This document shows positions 10,327 to 19,438 of a stretch of 64,000 bases of DNA, piece after piece (the first letter of the stretch is position 1; each line of letters begins with the position of its first letter). The translations under genes were made by a program, and so were the position numbers. A model generated the notes under the pieces. The model worked only from the letters and a program-made list of their open reading frames with translations. It ran no database searches and was not told the DNA's origin. Origin of the DNA: Gp6-AA40 sp963818645 (GTDB lineage: Bacteria > Acidobacteriota > Vicinamibacteria > Vicinamibacterales > UBA2999); NCBI GenBank assembly GCA_963818645.1, contig CAWFTF010000010.1:1-64000 (forward strand), given 5' to 3'.

Positions 10327-11371
10327 CTACTTGAATGCCGCCTTCGCCTTGCGATCCTCTTCGGCCTTCACGCCGGGTCCGAAGAGCTTCTCGAAGAAGC
10401 CCTCCTTGACCAGCCTCGCGACGACGCTGTTGTCGATCACGGTGTGAAAATCGAACGCCTTCATCTGTGCCAGCAGCTTGGCGTCACTTTGCTGGTCGAT
10501 GACCGCCTGAAGGGCGGGCGCAAGCACGTATGGCACGCGCTCGAGTACGTTGGCTTTGGCGTAGCCATCGTAGAGGCGCTCCACATCGGCCGTCGTCTGC
10601 TTGTCGTACGCCTGATAGGCCTTCACCGCAAATGCCTTGTCGTCGTAGAAGCGCTTGATGGCTTCTGCGTGCGCCTTGATCAACTGCTCCGGCAGTCGAG
10701 GGCTCGCCGCGATCGTCGTCTTCTTCATCAAGTACGTCGTCGCCGCGAAGATGTCGTCGTGATCGGCGAGGTTCCCGAGGCTCTTGAAGCCGGCCTCTTC
10801 GAGCCTGAAGTAGGCCGGCGGTGTCAGCAACGTGGCGTCGGCGCGACCCGCCGATAGCGCGGCAGCCCGCCCTGTGGCATCGGCGCCGGCGGCGATCCAT
10901 TGCACGTCGCGCGGGGTCATCCCGAATTTGCGGAGAAACGCGCTCGTGTAGTTGTACGGCGGATCGCCGATCTGGCTCACCGCGAACGTCTTGCCCTTGA
11001 GGTCGGTGACGCTGGCGATGTCCTTCCGCGTCATCAAGGCGAAGATACGCCTTGTTGAGTGAGGCGCCGACGACGGCGAAGGGTGCCTCGCCTCGGGAGC
11101 TGGCCTGCATCACCGATTCGAGGTTGTAGCTGCTCATCTGCGCCTGGTCGCTCACGACCATCGCGATGCCGGCCGGGTGGCCGGCGAAGACGAGCGTCGC
11201 GTCGAGCCCCTGCTTCTCGTAGTAGCCACCTTCCTTGGCGATGAAGAGCGGCCACGAGGCGCCACTGCGCGTCGGGTAGTTGAGCGTGACCTTCTGAAGT
11301 TGCTGTCCCTGAGTCTGGACCATGCCCATCACGAGCACGGCCGCGATGACGGCTGGCAGGATGGATTTCAT
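10327..11371 (-). CDS. SsuA/THI5-like (NMT1) ABC transporter substrate-binding protein (frameshifted)
   Basis: A periplasmic type-2 binding protein. The leader MKSILPAVIAAVLVMGMVQT is followed by VTLNYPTRSGASWPLFIAKE and GGYYEKQGLD, the classic NMT1 start, then DLKGKTFAVSQIGDPPYNYT and later repeated alpha/beta segments. One shift near 11040 separates the halves. The restored length is about 348 residues. No SsuB/SsuC partners are adjacent, so this is an orphan binding protein or uses a transporter elsewhere. It is the first gene of the minus-strand run that continues through the Liv genes. Confidence 0.85.
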
Positions 11372-11413
11372 GCGGCGAGTATATCCGTAAGCGTGCAGGT
11401 CAAAAGTCACGCG

Positions 11414-12334
11414 CTACTGTCTCTTCATCTCCTCGTAGTACCCCTTGAGTCCGCCCTTGAAAGCCTCTGTGCTGACCGTGTGATCCCATCCGAGATCCGC
11501 GAGCTTCAGTTGATCGAACACCTGTTCCAGTGGAACGCCCTTGCGCGCGAGTTCGGCCATGCGCTGGTTCATCGTGACGAGCTTCTGCCGATCCGAGCGG
11601 ATGCGGTCCTTGTTCAGAAGCGCGCCGTGCCCCGGGATGACGATGTCGAAATCGAGCTTGAGGATTTCATCGAGTGCCTTGACCCATTCGACGGCACTGG
11701 CGCCGTTGTTGTAGTCAAGCACCGGCATGCCCTCGGTGATCAGATCGCCGGAGTGTATGACCTTCAGATCGGGGAAGTAGATCACGGCATCGCCGTTCGT
11801 GTGCCCTCGGCCGAAGTAGTACGCGCGCACCTCGGTGCCGCCCAGGAACACTGACACCTGGTCGTTGAACGTGACGCGCGGTGCGCCCGGCTGTTTGTTC
11901 CGGAGAAAATTCTCGCGAACGTTCCGGTGCGCGATGATCTCCGTCGTGTTGATGAAGACCGCATCGCCGCCGGCGTGATCGGTGTGGTGATGGGTATTCA
12001 GCAAGTACTTGACGGGCAGCGCGCTCACGCTCTTCACGTGCCCGAGGATCTCGCTGACGTTGTTCTGAAACTTGTCGTCGACGAGGATGAGCCCTTCCGG
12101 CGTGACGCGGACTGCCACGTCTCCCGCCTCGTGCAGCAGTCCATCGTCGCCGTAAGCGCCGCCGCAGCCGTTCGGCGCGCAGGGATTGAACGGCCCGCGG
12201 ATGACGTAGAGGCCGTCTTTGACCTTCTCGATCTGCATCGGCTTGGCCGGTTTCGGCTGTTGTGCCGACAGCACACCGGCGAGCGTCAGCGCCCCAACGG
12301 TCAGCACGACGAGGGCGAAGCGGGCAGAACGCAT
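11414..12334 (-). CDS. Secreted metallo-beta-lactamase-fold hydrolase
   Basis: A 306-residue protein with a signal peptide (MRSARFALVVLTVGALTLAG) and a GGAG ribosome-binding site. The zinc motif is NTHHHTDHAGG; further ligand regions are FGRGHTNGD and HSGDLITEG, and VIPGHG lies near the C-terminus. This fits periplasmic MBL-fold hydrolases related to quinoprotein relay or class-B-like enzymes. No evidence fixes the substrate. It is divergent from the diheme cytochrome gene across an 86-base gap. Confidence 0.85.
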   Translation of the reverse strand: MRSARFALVVLTVGALTLAGVLSAQQPKPAKPMQIEKVKDGLYVIRGPFNPCAPNGCGGAYGDDGLLHEAGDVAVRVTPEGLILVDDKFQNNVSEILGHVKSVSALPVKYLLNTHHHTDHAGGDAVFINTTEIIAHRNVRENFLRNKQPGAPRVTFNDQVSVFLGGTEVRAYYFGRGHTNGDAVIYFPDLKVIHSGDLITEGMPVLDYNNGASAVEWVKALDEILKLDFDIVIPGHGALLNKDRIRSDRQKLVTMNQRMAELARKGVPLEQVFDQLKLADLGWDHTVSTEAFKGGLKGYYEEMKRQ

Positions 12335-12420
12335 GGTCGTCTCCTTCGGCGAGCGACAGTCTATCCCTGATGGCGCCCGGCGCGTTCTGCTAAGCTTTTG
12401 CGCCGAGCGAGGGAGTACGC

Positions 12421-13617
12421 ATGCGACAAGCGTTGACCGTGGTGGCCCTGTGCATCCTGTCATTCATGGCGGGTGCGATCGTGATGCGTTTGTACGACCT
12501 GGGATTGCAGCGAGGAGGGTCGCTCGCGTCGTCGGCTCCGACGGCACCGGCCACTTCCGGCGCAGTGGTGGATTTCACGCGCCAGCCGCTCTGGGCGTAC
12601 GGTTTCGTCGAACCACCCAAGCCGGGTGAGAAGGCGTCACCTCAGGCCGCGCCCTCGCGCAACCTGCGGCCGAATGAAGATGCCAACGAGCAGACGAAGC
12701 CTCGCCAGTTGCCGGGGAGCTCGGGGTCGTTTTCTCTCGTCGATATTCGCGACGGCGGGAATGTGATCGATTGGTACCCGGGCGATCACCCATCGATGCC
12801 CGACATCATCAGGAACGGCCCGGCAAAGATGAAAGAAGGACGACGCGGATGCGGCTTCTGCCACCTGCCGAATGGCCTCGGGCGCCCGGAGAATGCCCCC
12901 GTCTCGGCACTGCCGCCCGCGTACTTCGCCCAGCAGCTCCACGACTTCCGTGACGGATTACGGCGCAGCGCGGACCCGCGCAAGCCGAACACGAACACGA
13001 TGATCGATCTCGCTCGCGCGATGACCGAGGACGAGATCGCGGCGGCCGCGAAGTACTTCGCGGCGATCTCATGGTCCCCGCGAGTCAAGGTGATCGAAAC
13101 CAGTCTCGTCCCGAAGACGCGCATCGTCGGCAACCTCTTCCTCGCGACGGAGGAAGCGAAGACCGAGCCGATCAGCAGCCGCATCATTGAAGTGCCCGAG
13201 GACGAAGAGCGATCCGAAACCCATCGCGACCCGCGTGCGGGATTCATCGCATACGTCCCCGAGGGGAGCCTCGCGAAAGGCAAGCATCTTGTGACGCTTG
13301 GCGGCGCGCAGATCGTGAACGGCGAGATCGTTCAGGGCAAGACCACGCCGTGCACCGCGTGCCATGGCCCAGACTTGTTGGGAGTTGGTGACGTGCCGCC
13401 GATTGCGGGGCGATCGCCCAGCTACATCGTGCGGCAGCTCTTCGACATCCAGCAGGGCACGCGCAGAGGCGCCGGCACGGATCTGATGAAGATCATCGTG
13501 TCCAAGCTCGATCCGGACGACATGGCTGCGATCGCCGCCTACGTGGCGTCGAAGTTCCCGCCTGATCCTGCCGACAGTGAGGCGGCTGCGCAATTGGCGG
13601 CGAGTAGTAGGCAGTAG
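12421..13617 (+). CDS. Membrane-anchored diheme cytochrome c
   Basis: 398 residues with an N-terminal hydrophobic anchor (about 5-25) and two class-I heme motifs, CGFCH near residue 143 and CTACH near residue 317, each followed by the family's PxxxxQL segment (ALPPAYFAQQLHDFRDG; YIVRQLFDIQQGTRRG) and a distal methionine region. The arrangement is that of c4-like or alcohol-dehydrogenase-type diheme cytochromes that pass electrons from periplasmic dehydrogenases to terminal oxidases. GAGGGAG sits upstream of the ATG. It could serve the PQQ or molybdenum enzymes elsewhere in the window (inference). Confidence 0.87.
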   Translation: MRQALTVVALCILSFMAGAIVMRLYDLGLQRGGSLASSAPTAPATSGAVVDFTRQPLWAYGFVEPPKPGEKASPQAAPSRNLRPNEDANEQTKPRQLPGSSGSFSLVDIRDGGNVIDWYPGDHPSMPDIIRNGPAKMKEGRRGCGFCHLPNGLGRPENAPVSALPPAYFAQQLHDFRDGLRRSADPRKPNTNTMIDLARAMTEDEIAAAAKYFAAISWSPRVKVIETSLVPKTRIVGNLFLATEEAKTEPISSRIIEVPEDEERSETHRDPRAGFIAYVPEGSLAKGKHLVTLGGAQIVNGEIVQGKTTPCTACHGPDLLGVGDVPPIAGRSPSYIVRQLFDIQQGTRRGAGTDLMKIIVSKLDPDDMAAIAAYVASKFPPDPADSEAAAQLAASSRQ

Positions 13618-13641
13618 GCAACGACCGAGGACCGAGGACCA
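13602..13641. repeat. 7-bp repeat array (words GTAGGCA and GACCGAG)
   Basis: GTAGGCA GTAGGCA is followed by GACCGAG GACCGAG GACC, starting inside the last codons of the cytochrome and filling the gap to the convergent gene. The second word is the reverse complement of the word at 41588. Confidence 0.6.
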
Positions 13642-13642
13642 G

Positions 13643-14947
13643 CTACGCCATCCAGCGAACGATCCCGGCCACGCCATCGACCGCGACCTGCGCGCCATCG
13701 GGAATGCGCCGCGTGGCATCGGCAACGCCGAGCACCATCGGGATCCCGCGCTCACGAGCCAGCGAAGCCATGTGCGAGGTGCTCCCTCCGCGCTCGGTGA
13801 CGACGCCGGAGACGCGGGAGAGGATGTGGCCGAGCGCCGGACCTGCGACGCGGGTGACGAGCACGTCGCCAGGCGCAATGCGTCCAATCTCGCACTCGCA
13901 GTTGATCACGACCGCACGTCCTGCGCCCCAGCCAATACCTGCGGGATGACCGTTGAGCCGCGGATGCTGCAGCCAGATGTCGTCGGGCACGTGCGGCGCC
14001 TGCAGATGCAGCGGCCGCGCCTGCAGCATCGTGAACCCGTCATCGTCGACAGCCCATTCGATCTCGACCGGTAGACCGAGCACGTCTTCGGCCTTTCGCA
14101 TCATGCCGGCGAGTTGCGAGACCTCCGCGGAAGTCAGGCACGGCTCGACGGCTCGCGCGGCGGACACAGCCTCAGTCGCCGGCGCGCGTCGATGACCGCA
14201 ACTGATCGCGTGGTCTTTCCGTCCGGGTACGACGTGGCGAACGGCGCCACTGCGATCGAGCTCGAACCGATCGGGAGTGACCTCTCCTTGCGCGATCGAC
14301 GCGCCGAGTCCCAACGTCGCGTTCACGAGCATCGTGCCGTCCGCGGTCTGACTCAACCCACCGCCGGCGGCGCGTGCCTGCACGAGCGGCTGGATGAGCA
14401 CCGCCATCGCTGTGTCCGCGGGATTCAGGTCGTGGGTGGCCATGTAGCGGAGCGCGCGCGTTGACCACAGCGCCGTCCAGCACGAGCGAACCGCCGTCAC
14501 GAACTCGGATTCTTCCTCGAGGCCAAGATAGCTTTCGAACTGTCCGGCGAAGCTCGAACCGAATCGATCTTCGACGAGGGCCGATGATCGAACGACCGTG
14601 AGGGCGCCGCCCGTGCGATCGACGAGATCGCGCCACGACGCGAGCAGCGGCTCGAGCACCATGGGATCGATAGGCTGTTCGAGCAGGCCGAGCTTCATGG
14701 CAAGCGCGTGCTGCCGTGCCTGATGCGGGTCCTCGGCGCCGAAGACACCGCGAGCCTCGTCGTTGAGGCCGATCGATGTGACTTGATGCCGATAGGCGTC
14801 GGCGTCGAGACAGAAGCCGTCGGGGATTCTCAGTCCGGCGCGCCCGAGCGCAGCGAGGTTTGCCGCCTTGGGTCCGAATCGCGCCGGGTCGATCGCTTCC
14901 TCGCTCGACAGCGGGACGATGAAGCGGCCGTAACGCCCAACCTCCAA
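13643..14947 (-). CDS. ATP-grasp/PEP-synthase-like protein with phosphohistidine swivel domain
   Basis: About 434 residues. The N-terminal two thirds match the pyruvate phosphate dikinase / PEP synthase ATP-binding half (GPKAANLAALGRAGLRIPDG; VVRSSALVEDRFGSSFAGQF; IEWAVDDDGFTMLQARPL). The C-terminus is the PEP-utilising swivel domain with ERGGSTSHMASLARERGIPM, whose His is the phosphorylated residue. The third, PEP/pyruvate-binding barrel of true PEP synthase is absent, so this is a two-domain member of unknown substrate, as in some dikinase-like and rifampin-phosphotransferase-related enzymes. No clean start codon is seen: the frame is open through the upstream repeat array into the M24 gene; TTG at 14947 is a best guess. 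Confidence 0.75.
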   Translation of the reverse strand: MEVGRYGRFIVPLSSEEAIDPARFGPKAANLAALGRAGLRIPDGFCLDADAYRHQVTSIGLNDEARGVFGAEDPHQARQHALAMKLGLLEQPIDPMVLEPLLASWRDLVDRTGGALTVVRSSALVEDRFGSSFAGQFESYLGLEEESEFVTAVRSCWTALWSTRALRYMATHDLNPADTAMAVLIQPLVQARAAGGGLSQTADGTMLVNATLGLGASIAQGEVTPDRFELDRSGAVRHVVPGRKDHAISCGHRRAPATEAVSAARAVEPCLTSAEVSQLAGMMRKAEDVLGLPVEIEWAVDDDGFTMLQARPLHLQAPHVPDDIWLQHPRLNGHPAGIGWGAGRAVVINCECEIGRIAPGDVLVTRVAGPALGHILSRVSGVVTERGGSTSHMASLARERGIPMVLGVADATRRIPDGAQVAVDGVAGIVRWMA

Positions 14948-15047
14948 CTCCCACCCCTCGACGTTGCTCGGGGTGGCCCGAGCGCCAGTCGAGGGCCAAC
15001 TCCCAAGAGAACTCTGGCTGTTGGGCGTTGGGAATTGGGAGTTGGCG
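14936..15047. repeat. 7-bp repeat array (AACTCCCA / TTGGGAGTT family)
   Basis: Two repeat arms with the words CCAACTCCC and GTTGGGCGTTGGGAATTGGGAG (read across 15020-15043) flank about 45 bases of GC-rich spacer. CCAACTCCC at 14996-15004 pairs with GGGAGTTGG at 15037-15045. The array occupies the junction of two co-directional genes and is translated in one frame as read, which removes a clear start for the downstream gene. Confidence 0.65.
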
Positions 15048-15051
15048 CTAC

Positions 15052-16321
15052 TCACTTGACGTGATCCCCATAGCCCGGCATCGGATCGACTACGGTGATC
15101 TGCTTGACCGGGAAGTTGGAGATGATCTCGATCTTGATCCTCGTGGACGATGAGCATCTCCTCGATGCGGACCCCCCAGCGGAACAGCTTGCCGTGCTGG
15201 GTCTCGAGGGCGAACACCATTCCGGCCTTGATCTCGATCGGGTGATCGAGCGACCAGATGCGCGAGATGACCGGGGGATCGTACTGCGCGAGGCCGAGGC
15301 CGTGGCCCCACAGGTTGGCCGCTGCCTGATCCTCTTCAGCGTAGCCCCACGCCTCTTTCGCTGACGGCCACTTGGACGCGATCTCTTTCGTCGTCGTGCC
15401 GGCCTTCACGGCGTCGATCGAGTCGTACAGCCATCCGAGCGCGGTGGCGTAGATGTCCTTCTGCTCCTGGCTCGGCTCTTTGCCCACGCAGTACGTGCGG
15501 TAGTAGCACGACTTGTAGCCGTTCCACGTCAGCGCGGCGAGATCCATGAACACGATGTCGCCCGGCTGAATGATGCGGTCGGAGAAGTTGCGCCAGTTCG
15601 GCCAGGTGTTCGGCCCGCTCGAGACGATCACGTCCTCGACGTCCTCCATACCGGGGATGGAGTAGAGGAACTTCATGATGTGCGCGGTGACCTGGTTCTC
15701 GGTCACGCCCGGGCGCAGGAACTTCATCGTCTCCCAGTGCGCGGCGTCACCGATGGCGCCGACCATGCGGAGGCATTCCTGCTCGTCCACGTTCTTGACG
15801 GCGCGCGCCTCCATCATGGCGGACATGCCGTCGGTCCACTCGATGTTGGCGTCCTTGAAGGCCTGGATCATGTTGATGTCGATGAAGTCGACGCCGAGCT
15901 TCTGGCCACCGACGCCGCTCTTCTTCATCTCCTGGATGATCGCCTGCGTGAACTTCTTGACCTGCTGTTGCGAGGCCGGTCCCGCCGCGCCCTTGATCCA
16001 TGCGTAGGACCAGCGGACGTTCTCTTTCGGAATCCACGGCGAGTGGCGTTCGATTTGGAAGCCGAGGTCGCCCTGCTCGAAGAGCACCGGCGGATCGTCG
16101 CCGCAGATGATCGCGTAGCGCAGGCCGGGCTTGAGCCGGTTCCATCCCGGGGTCAGCGTGCCGGTGATGTAGCGGACGTTTTCGTCGTACATACAGAGCA
16201 TGGCGCCCAGTCCGGCCGCCTTCATGCGCTCACGCGCGCGCTCCGTCCGATACTTCCGCAGGCGGTCCCAGTTGACACGCTGCTGCCAGTCGAGTCCCGC
16301 GATTCCGAAATTTGCTCCCAT
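15052..16321 (-). CDS. M24-family Xaa-Pro peptidase/creatinase-like protein (one frameshift)
   Basis: About 423 residues in the pita-bread fold family. The N-terminal domain contains MLCMYDENVRYITGTL; the C-terminal domain carries the metal-site segments GDIVFMDLAAL, GHGLGLAQYDPPVIS and EIKAGMVFALETQHG, with the last glutamate region near RIEEMLIVHEDG. Some metal-ligand positions are altered from the canonical D-D-H-E-E, which is common in creatinase-like members. A shift near 15143 hides the true end (IEIISNFPVKQITVV to GDHVK), with TGA at 15052. CAGGAG precedes the ATG. It may cleave proline peptides or C-N bonds in a small metabolite. Confidence 0.85.
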
Positions 16322-16351
16322 GTGTGCTCTGGCTCCTGAGAGTGAGGCGTC

Positions 16352-16545
16352 GAATGAATCAGGAAACGGAAAAGCTGTACATACGGAGTGCGAGAGAGTC
16401 AAGACAGGCGTGGGTCGTCCGGCGGATCCTTGGCCATCTCGGCCTGCCGACCGAGGTGCCCGCGGCGAGGCCCTCACGAGCGCCGCCGCGGATTCCGTTC
16501 GCGCGTGCGGCCGACCACGCCGTAGACGACATCGCCACTCCGTGA
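16352..16545 (+). pseudogene. Possible C-terminal remnant of a transposase
   Basis: A short frame encoding RQAWVVRRILGHLGLPTE followed by PAARPSRAPP resembles the last residues of IS91/IS801-type transposases (arginine-rich helix, 'ILxHLGLP', proline tail). No start, catalytic domain or element ends are visible. It lies in a 404-base stretch (16322-16725) that otherwise holds nothing recognisable. Confidence 0.35.
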
Positions 16546-16725
16546 AGACGCGTTCCGCGCGGCGCGTACGACGGCATTTGAGCAGACGTGTGTCCGCCGT
16601 GCGGTTGACGGGCGCGGCAGAAGGATCATCCGCGCCGTGCGTTGGCTGGGCCTACATCTGCGCTGTGCTTCGCCGCGGCTCCATCGGTCCTATCGTCCAC
16701 GACGCGCGTAAGTCCCGCTCGATCA

Positions 16726-17988
16726 TCAGCGGGCGATCGCCCTCCAGCCGGCGACATCCGTGGACGCCAGCCTGTTCCAACTTAGGAAACTGTTCCCTTG
16801 CGGGCCTCCCATATACCAGACCAAGACTTCCCACGTGGCGTCGTGCTGCCAGACGAGATCGGGCTTGCCGTCGCCGTTGATGTCCCGTGCGCCGACGACG
16901 GTCCAGCCGGCGTAACCCGTGGACGCCAGCCCATTCCTACCTAGGGGACTGTTCCCTTGCGGGCCTCCCATGTACCACACCATGACTTCCCGCGTACCGT
17001 CGTTCTGCCAGACCAGATCGGGCTTGCCGTCGCCGTTGAAGTCAGCGGCCCCGACGACGCTCCAGCCGGCGACCTCCGTAGACGCCAGCCTGTTCCAACC
17101 TAGGAAACTGTTCCCTTGCGGGCCTCCCATGTACCAGACCACGACTTCCCACGTGCCGTCGTGCTGCCAGATCAGATCGGGCTTGCCGTCGCCGTTGAAG
17201 TCACCGGCCCCGACGACGCTCCAGCCGGCGACCTCCGACGCCAGCCTGCTCCAACCTAGGAAACTGTTCCCTTGCGGGCCTCCCATGTACCAGACCACGA
17301 CGTCCCACGTGCCGTCGTGCTGCCAGACCAGATCGGGCGCGCCATCGCCGTTGAAGTCCCGTGCGCCGACAATGCGCCAGTCGGGAACGCCCGCTTGCGA
17401 CAGCCAGTTCGAACCCTGGACAACGTTCCCTTGCGAGCCGCCCATATACCAGACCATCGCTTGCCACGAGGCGTTCTGCCAGATGAGATCTGGCCGGCTG
17501 TCGCCGTTGAAGTCTGCTCCAATCACACCGGCAGGAGCAGCAGCCGTGGTCGCATAGCTGACCGGAAGCCCCCCTCCCGAAGTCTGTCCAGACACCTCAC
17601 TCGAATAGCCGCTCATCAGGCCAGCCGTGGTGTAGGCCTTGACCGCGAAATAATAGGCCGTTGCGTCGGCTAGTCCCGTCACTTGCTGCGTCGTGACGTT
17701 GCCGACGTTGCTGCTGCTGGTGTAGACGCCGGGCTGCGTGCCCCAGTGGACTACGTAGCCCGCAATGTCCGGCTCAGGATTGCGATTCCACGCGATCGTC
17801 AGCGTTGCGGCGTTCGCGACACCGCACAACGAGAGCCAGGCGAGACAGAAGCTCCAGGAACAGATCAGGCAGCCGCGCCGCTTGACTGCTCGGCCGGGCA
17901 ACGCGTGCGCCTTCGCGTATGCCTTCTGGGCTACCGGCTGGAAGAGCAGCGTCGCCGCCACTTTCCGAACGAACGAAATAGGACGCAT
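16726..17988 (-). CDS. Secreted fibronectin type III / VCBS-repeat protein
   Basis: Up to 420 residues. A hydrophobic export segment (ICSWSFCLAWLSLCGVANA) is followed by a fibronectin III domain (LTIAWNRNPEPDIAGYVVHW ... ATAYYFAVKAYTTAG) and five consecutive repeats of 53 residues, each with DFNGDGKPDLIWQ-like calcium-binding loops and WYMGGPQGNS. This is the VCBS/FG-GAP propeller type. The repeats are nearly identical at DNA level, which suggests recent expansion. The start is unclear: ATG at 17988 (or 18069) places the export segment unusually far from the N-terminus; a TTG near 17900 would give a normal leader. A cell-surface binding role is inferred. Confidence 0.75.
   Translation of the reverse strand: MRPISFVRKVAATLLFQPVAQKAYAKAHALPGRAVKRRGCLICSWSFCLAWLSLCGVANAATLTIAWNRNPEPDIAGYVVHWGTQPGVYTSSSNVGNVTTQQVTGLADATAYYFAVKAYTTAGLMSGYSSEVSGQTSGGGLPVSYATTAAAPAGVIGADFNGDSRPDLIWQNASWQAMVWYMGGSQGNVVQGSNWLSQAGVPDWRIVGARDFNGDGAPDLVWQHDGTWDVVVWYMGGPQGNSFLGWSRLASEVAGWSVVGAGDFNGDGKPDLIWQHDGTWEVVVWYMGGPQGNSFLGWNRLASTEVAGWSVVGAADFNGDGKPDLVWQNDGTREVMVWYMGGPQGNSPLGRNGLASTGYAGWTVVGARDINGDGKPDLVWQHDATWEVLVWYMGGPQGNSFLSWNRLASTDVAGWRAIAR
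16740..17520 (-). repeat. Five 159-bp coding repeats
   Basis: The marker GTTCCCTTG on the plus strand recurs at 16792, 16951, 17110, 17266 and 17425, giving a 159-base period (one unit is 156). The first four copies are far more alike than the fifth, so the expansion is recent. Each unit encodes one 53-residue VCBS motif of the gene at 16726. Confidence 0.85.
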
Positions 17989-18299
17989 CCGGACGAGCGA
18001 CAGGAGACTCGTTGCGATGACCAGGGCAGACCTCCGGTATGACGCGCATGGCGCGCAGAAAAAACTCAAACTGGAATTCAGCGCTCGACGTAAGGGAACT
18101 GGGTCGAGAGACCGTTGGGGGGAAACGAGTCTCAGGTCAGTTACAGCAAGATCGATTCCCGAAAAACCCCGAGTTGTCGGAGCACTTTCATCGCTGCGAT
18201 GTTGGCTTTGGCTACAGTGTGTCGATCAGTTACACGAGTTATCCAAGACGTGACCGTTAACCGACACCCTTCATCGGTCCTATCGCTCCCAGGCGCAGA
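17989..18299. other. Spacer with no recognised feature
   Basis: About 310 bases between the VCBS-repeat gene and the GT87-like gene. Part of it (17989-18069) may be the extended N-terminus of the VCBS gene. No RNA gene, hairpin or coding segment could be supported. Confidence 0.5.
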
Positions 18300-19428
18300 C
18301 TACGCAGTTCCCCTCAAGCGCAGCATGCCGAGAGCAGCGACCAGCACCACGGCGCAGACGCTGAGGACGGACGCGGCCATGAAGGCCGAATACGCCGCGC
18401 GGCCCATGAGATCCCAGATGCTGAGGCCGATGGTGAGCGCAGCGACGACGGTCAGCGCGCGCCAGGGTGCCGGCAGCAGGTCCTGATAATTGGCAAGATA
18501 TGTCACCGCTGGAGTCGCCATGAGGAGGACGTAGTCCCAACCCTGTGGCGATAAGAGAGGGATGAGCAGGAGTAGCAGGCTGCCCTCGAGCCCTTCGGGA
18601 AACGAAACGGTTCGACGCCGGAGAAACACGATCGCGGCAGCACCGAGGAGCGCGAGCGAGGTTGCCGTTGCCAGGGTCACAGCCAGCGTCCCCACCCCCA
18701 GCCACTTGCCGTACATGGACGCGATCGAGATGTTGTCGGGAGTCAACAGGTTGGGCGGCGTGGTCGCGGTGACCGTGCTGCCACCAACTCCAATGGAGGT
18801 CGATGGTCCCTGCCACCCCATAGAGCGGCACCGGCAGCAACAGAAGCAACCCCACACCAATAGCGGCCGCCACCGCCGTGGCCCGTTGGCGTCGAACCGC
18901 GAGGCCTGGAAGCAAGAGGACACCGTACGGCTTGATGGCGACCGTGAGCACCAGCAGCGCAGCGGCAAGCATCTCTCGCCGCACTTTCATCGCCACGAAC
19001 GCGGCTGTCGCCGCAACCGCGAAAACCAGATTGACCTGACCCAGGTCGAGCTCCCGCGCATAGAACTTGCCCATGACCAGGACCACCATGACGGCTAGCA
19101 CCCAGGTGGGTCTTCTTTGCTCGGGGAGCAGCCGAATGCTGAGCGCGATGAGCGCGACTATCAGGGCGACGGAAATAAAGAACCACGCCGGCTTCGCGAC
19201 CGGAAGCGGCAGGACGCTCAGAGGCATCGCGAGCACTGCGAATGCCGGAAGGTACTTGAACTGGTAGTGTCCGTCGTCGGCGCGAAACAGGGGTTGAGCG
19301 GCAGAGGCTCGAACTGCGGCCGTCCACCAGACCTCGAAATCGCGCATGTTCTGGGTGACGCGCAGGGGGTAGGCCGCGAGGGCTGCCGCCAGAAGCAAGG
19401 AGGCAGCGAAAAGACGACGCCTGTTCAT
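18300..19428 (-). CDS. GT87-like multi-spanning glycosyltransferase (one frameshift)
   Basis: About 376 residues with roughly nine to ten predicted transmembrane helices. The pattern DFEVWWTAA, then a loop and YLPAFAVLAMPLSVLP, then IKPYGVLLLPGLAVRRQ, is characteristic of DUF2029/GT87 polyprenyl-phosphate-mannose-dependent transferases; the acidic residues in the first loop are the likely catalytic ones. A shift near 18786 splits the gene; the second part continues TPDNISIASMYGKWLG to GMLRLRGTA. It begins 10 bases after the end of the molybdenum hydroxylase gene, but the functions do not obviously connect. Confidence 0.78.
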
Positions 19429-19438
19429 CGAGTATCGG

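Noticed and set aside
16740..17520. Regularly spaced repeats that might be a CRISPR array
   Set aside because: The 159-bp units are coding, in frame and lack unique spacers; no cas genes are present.
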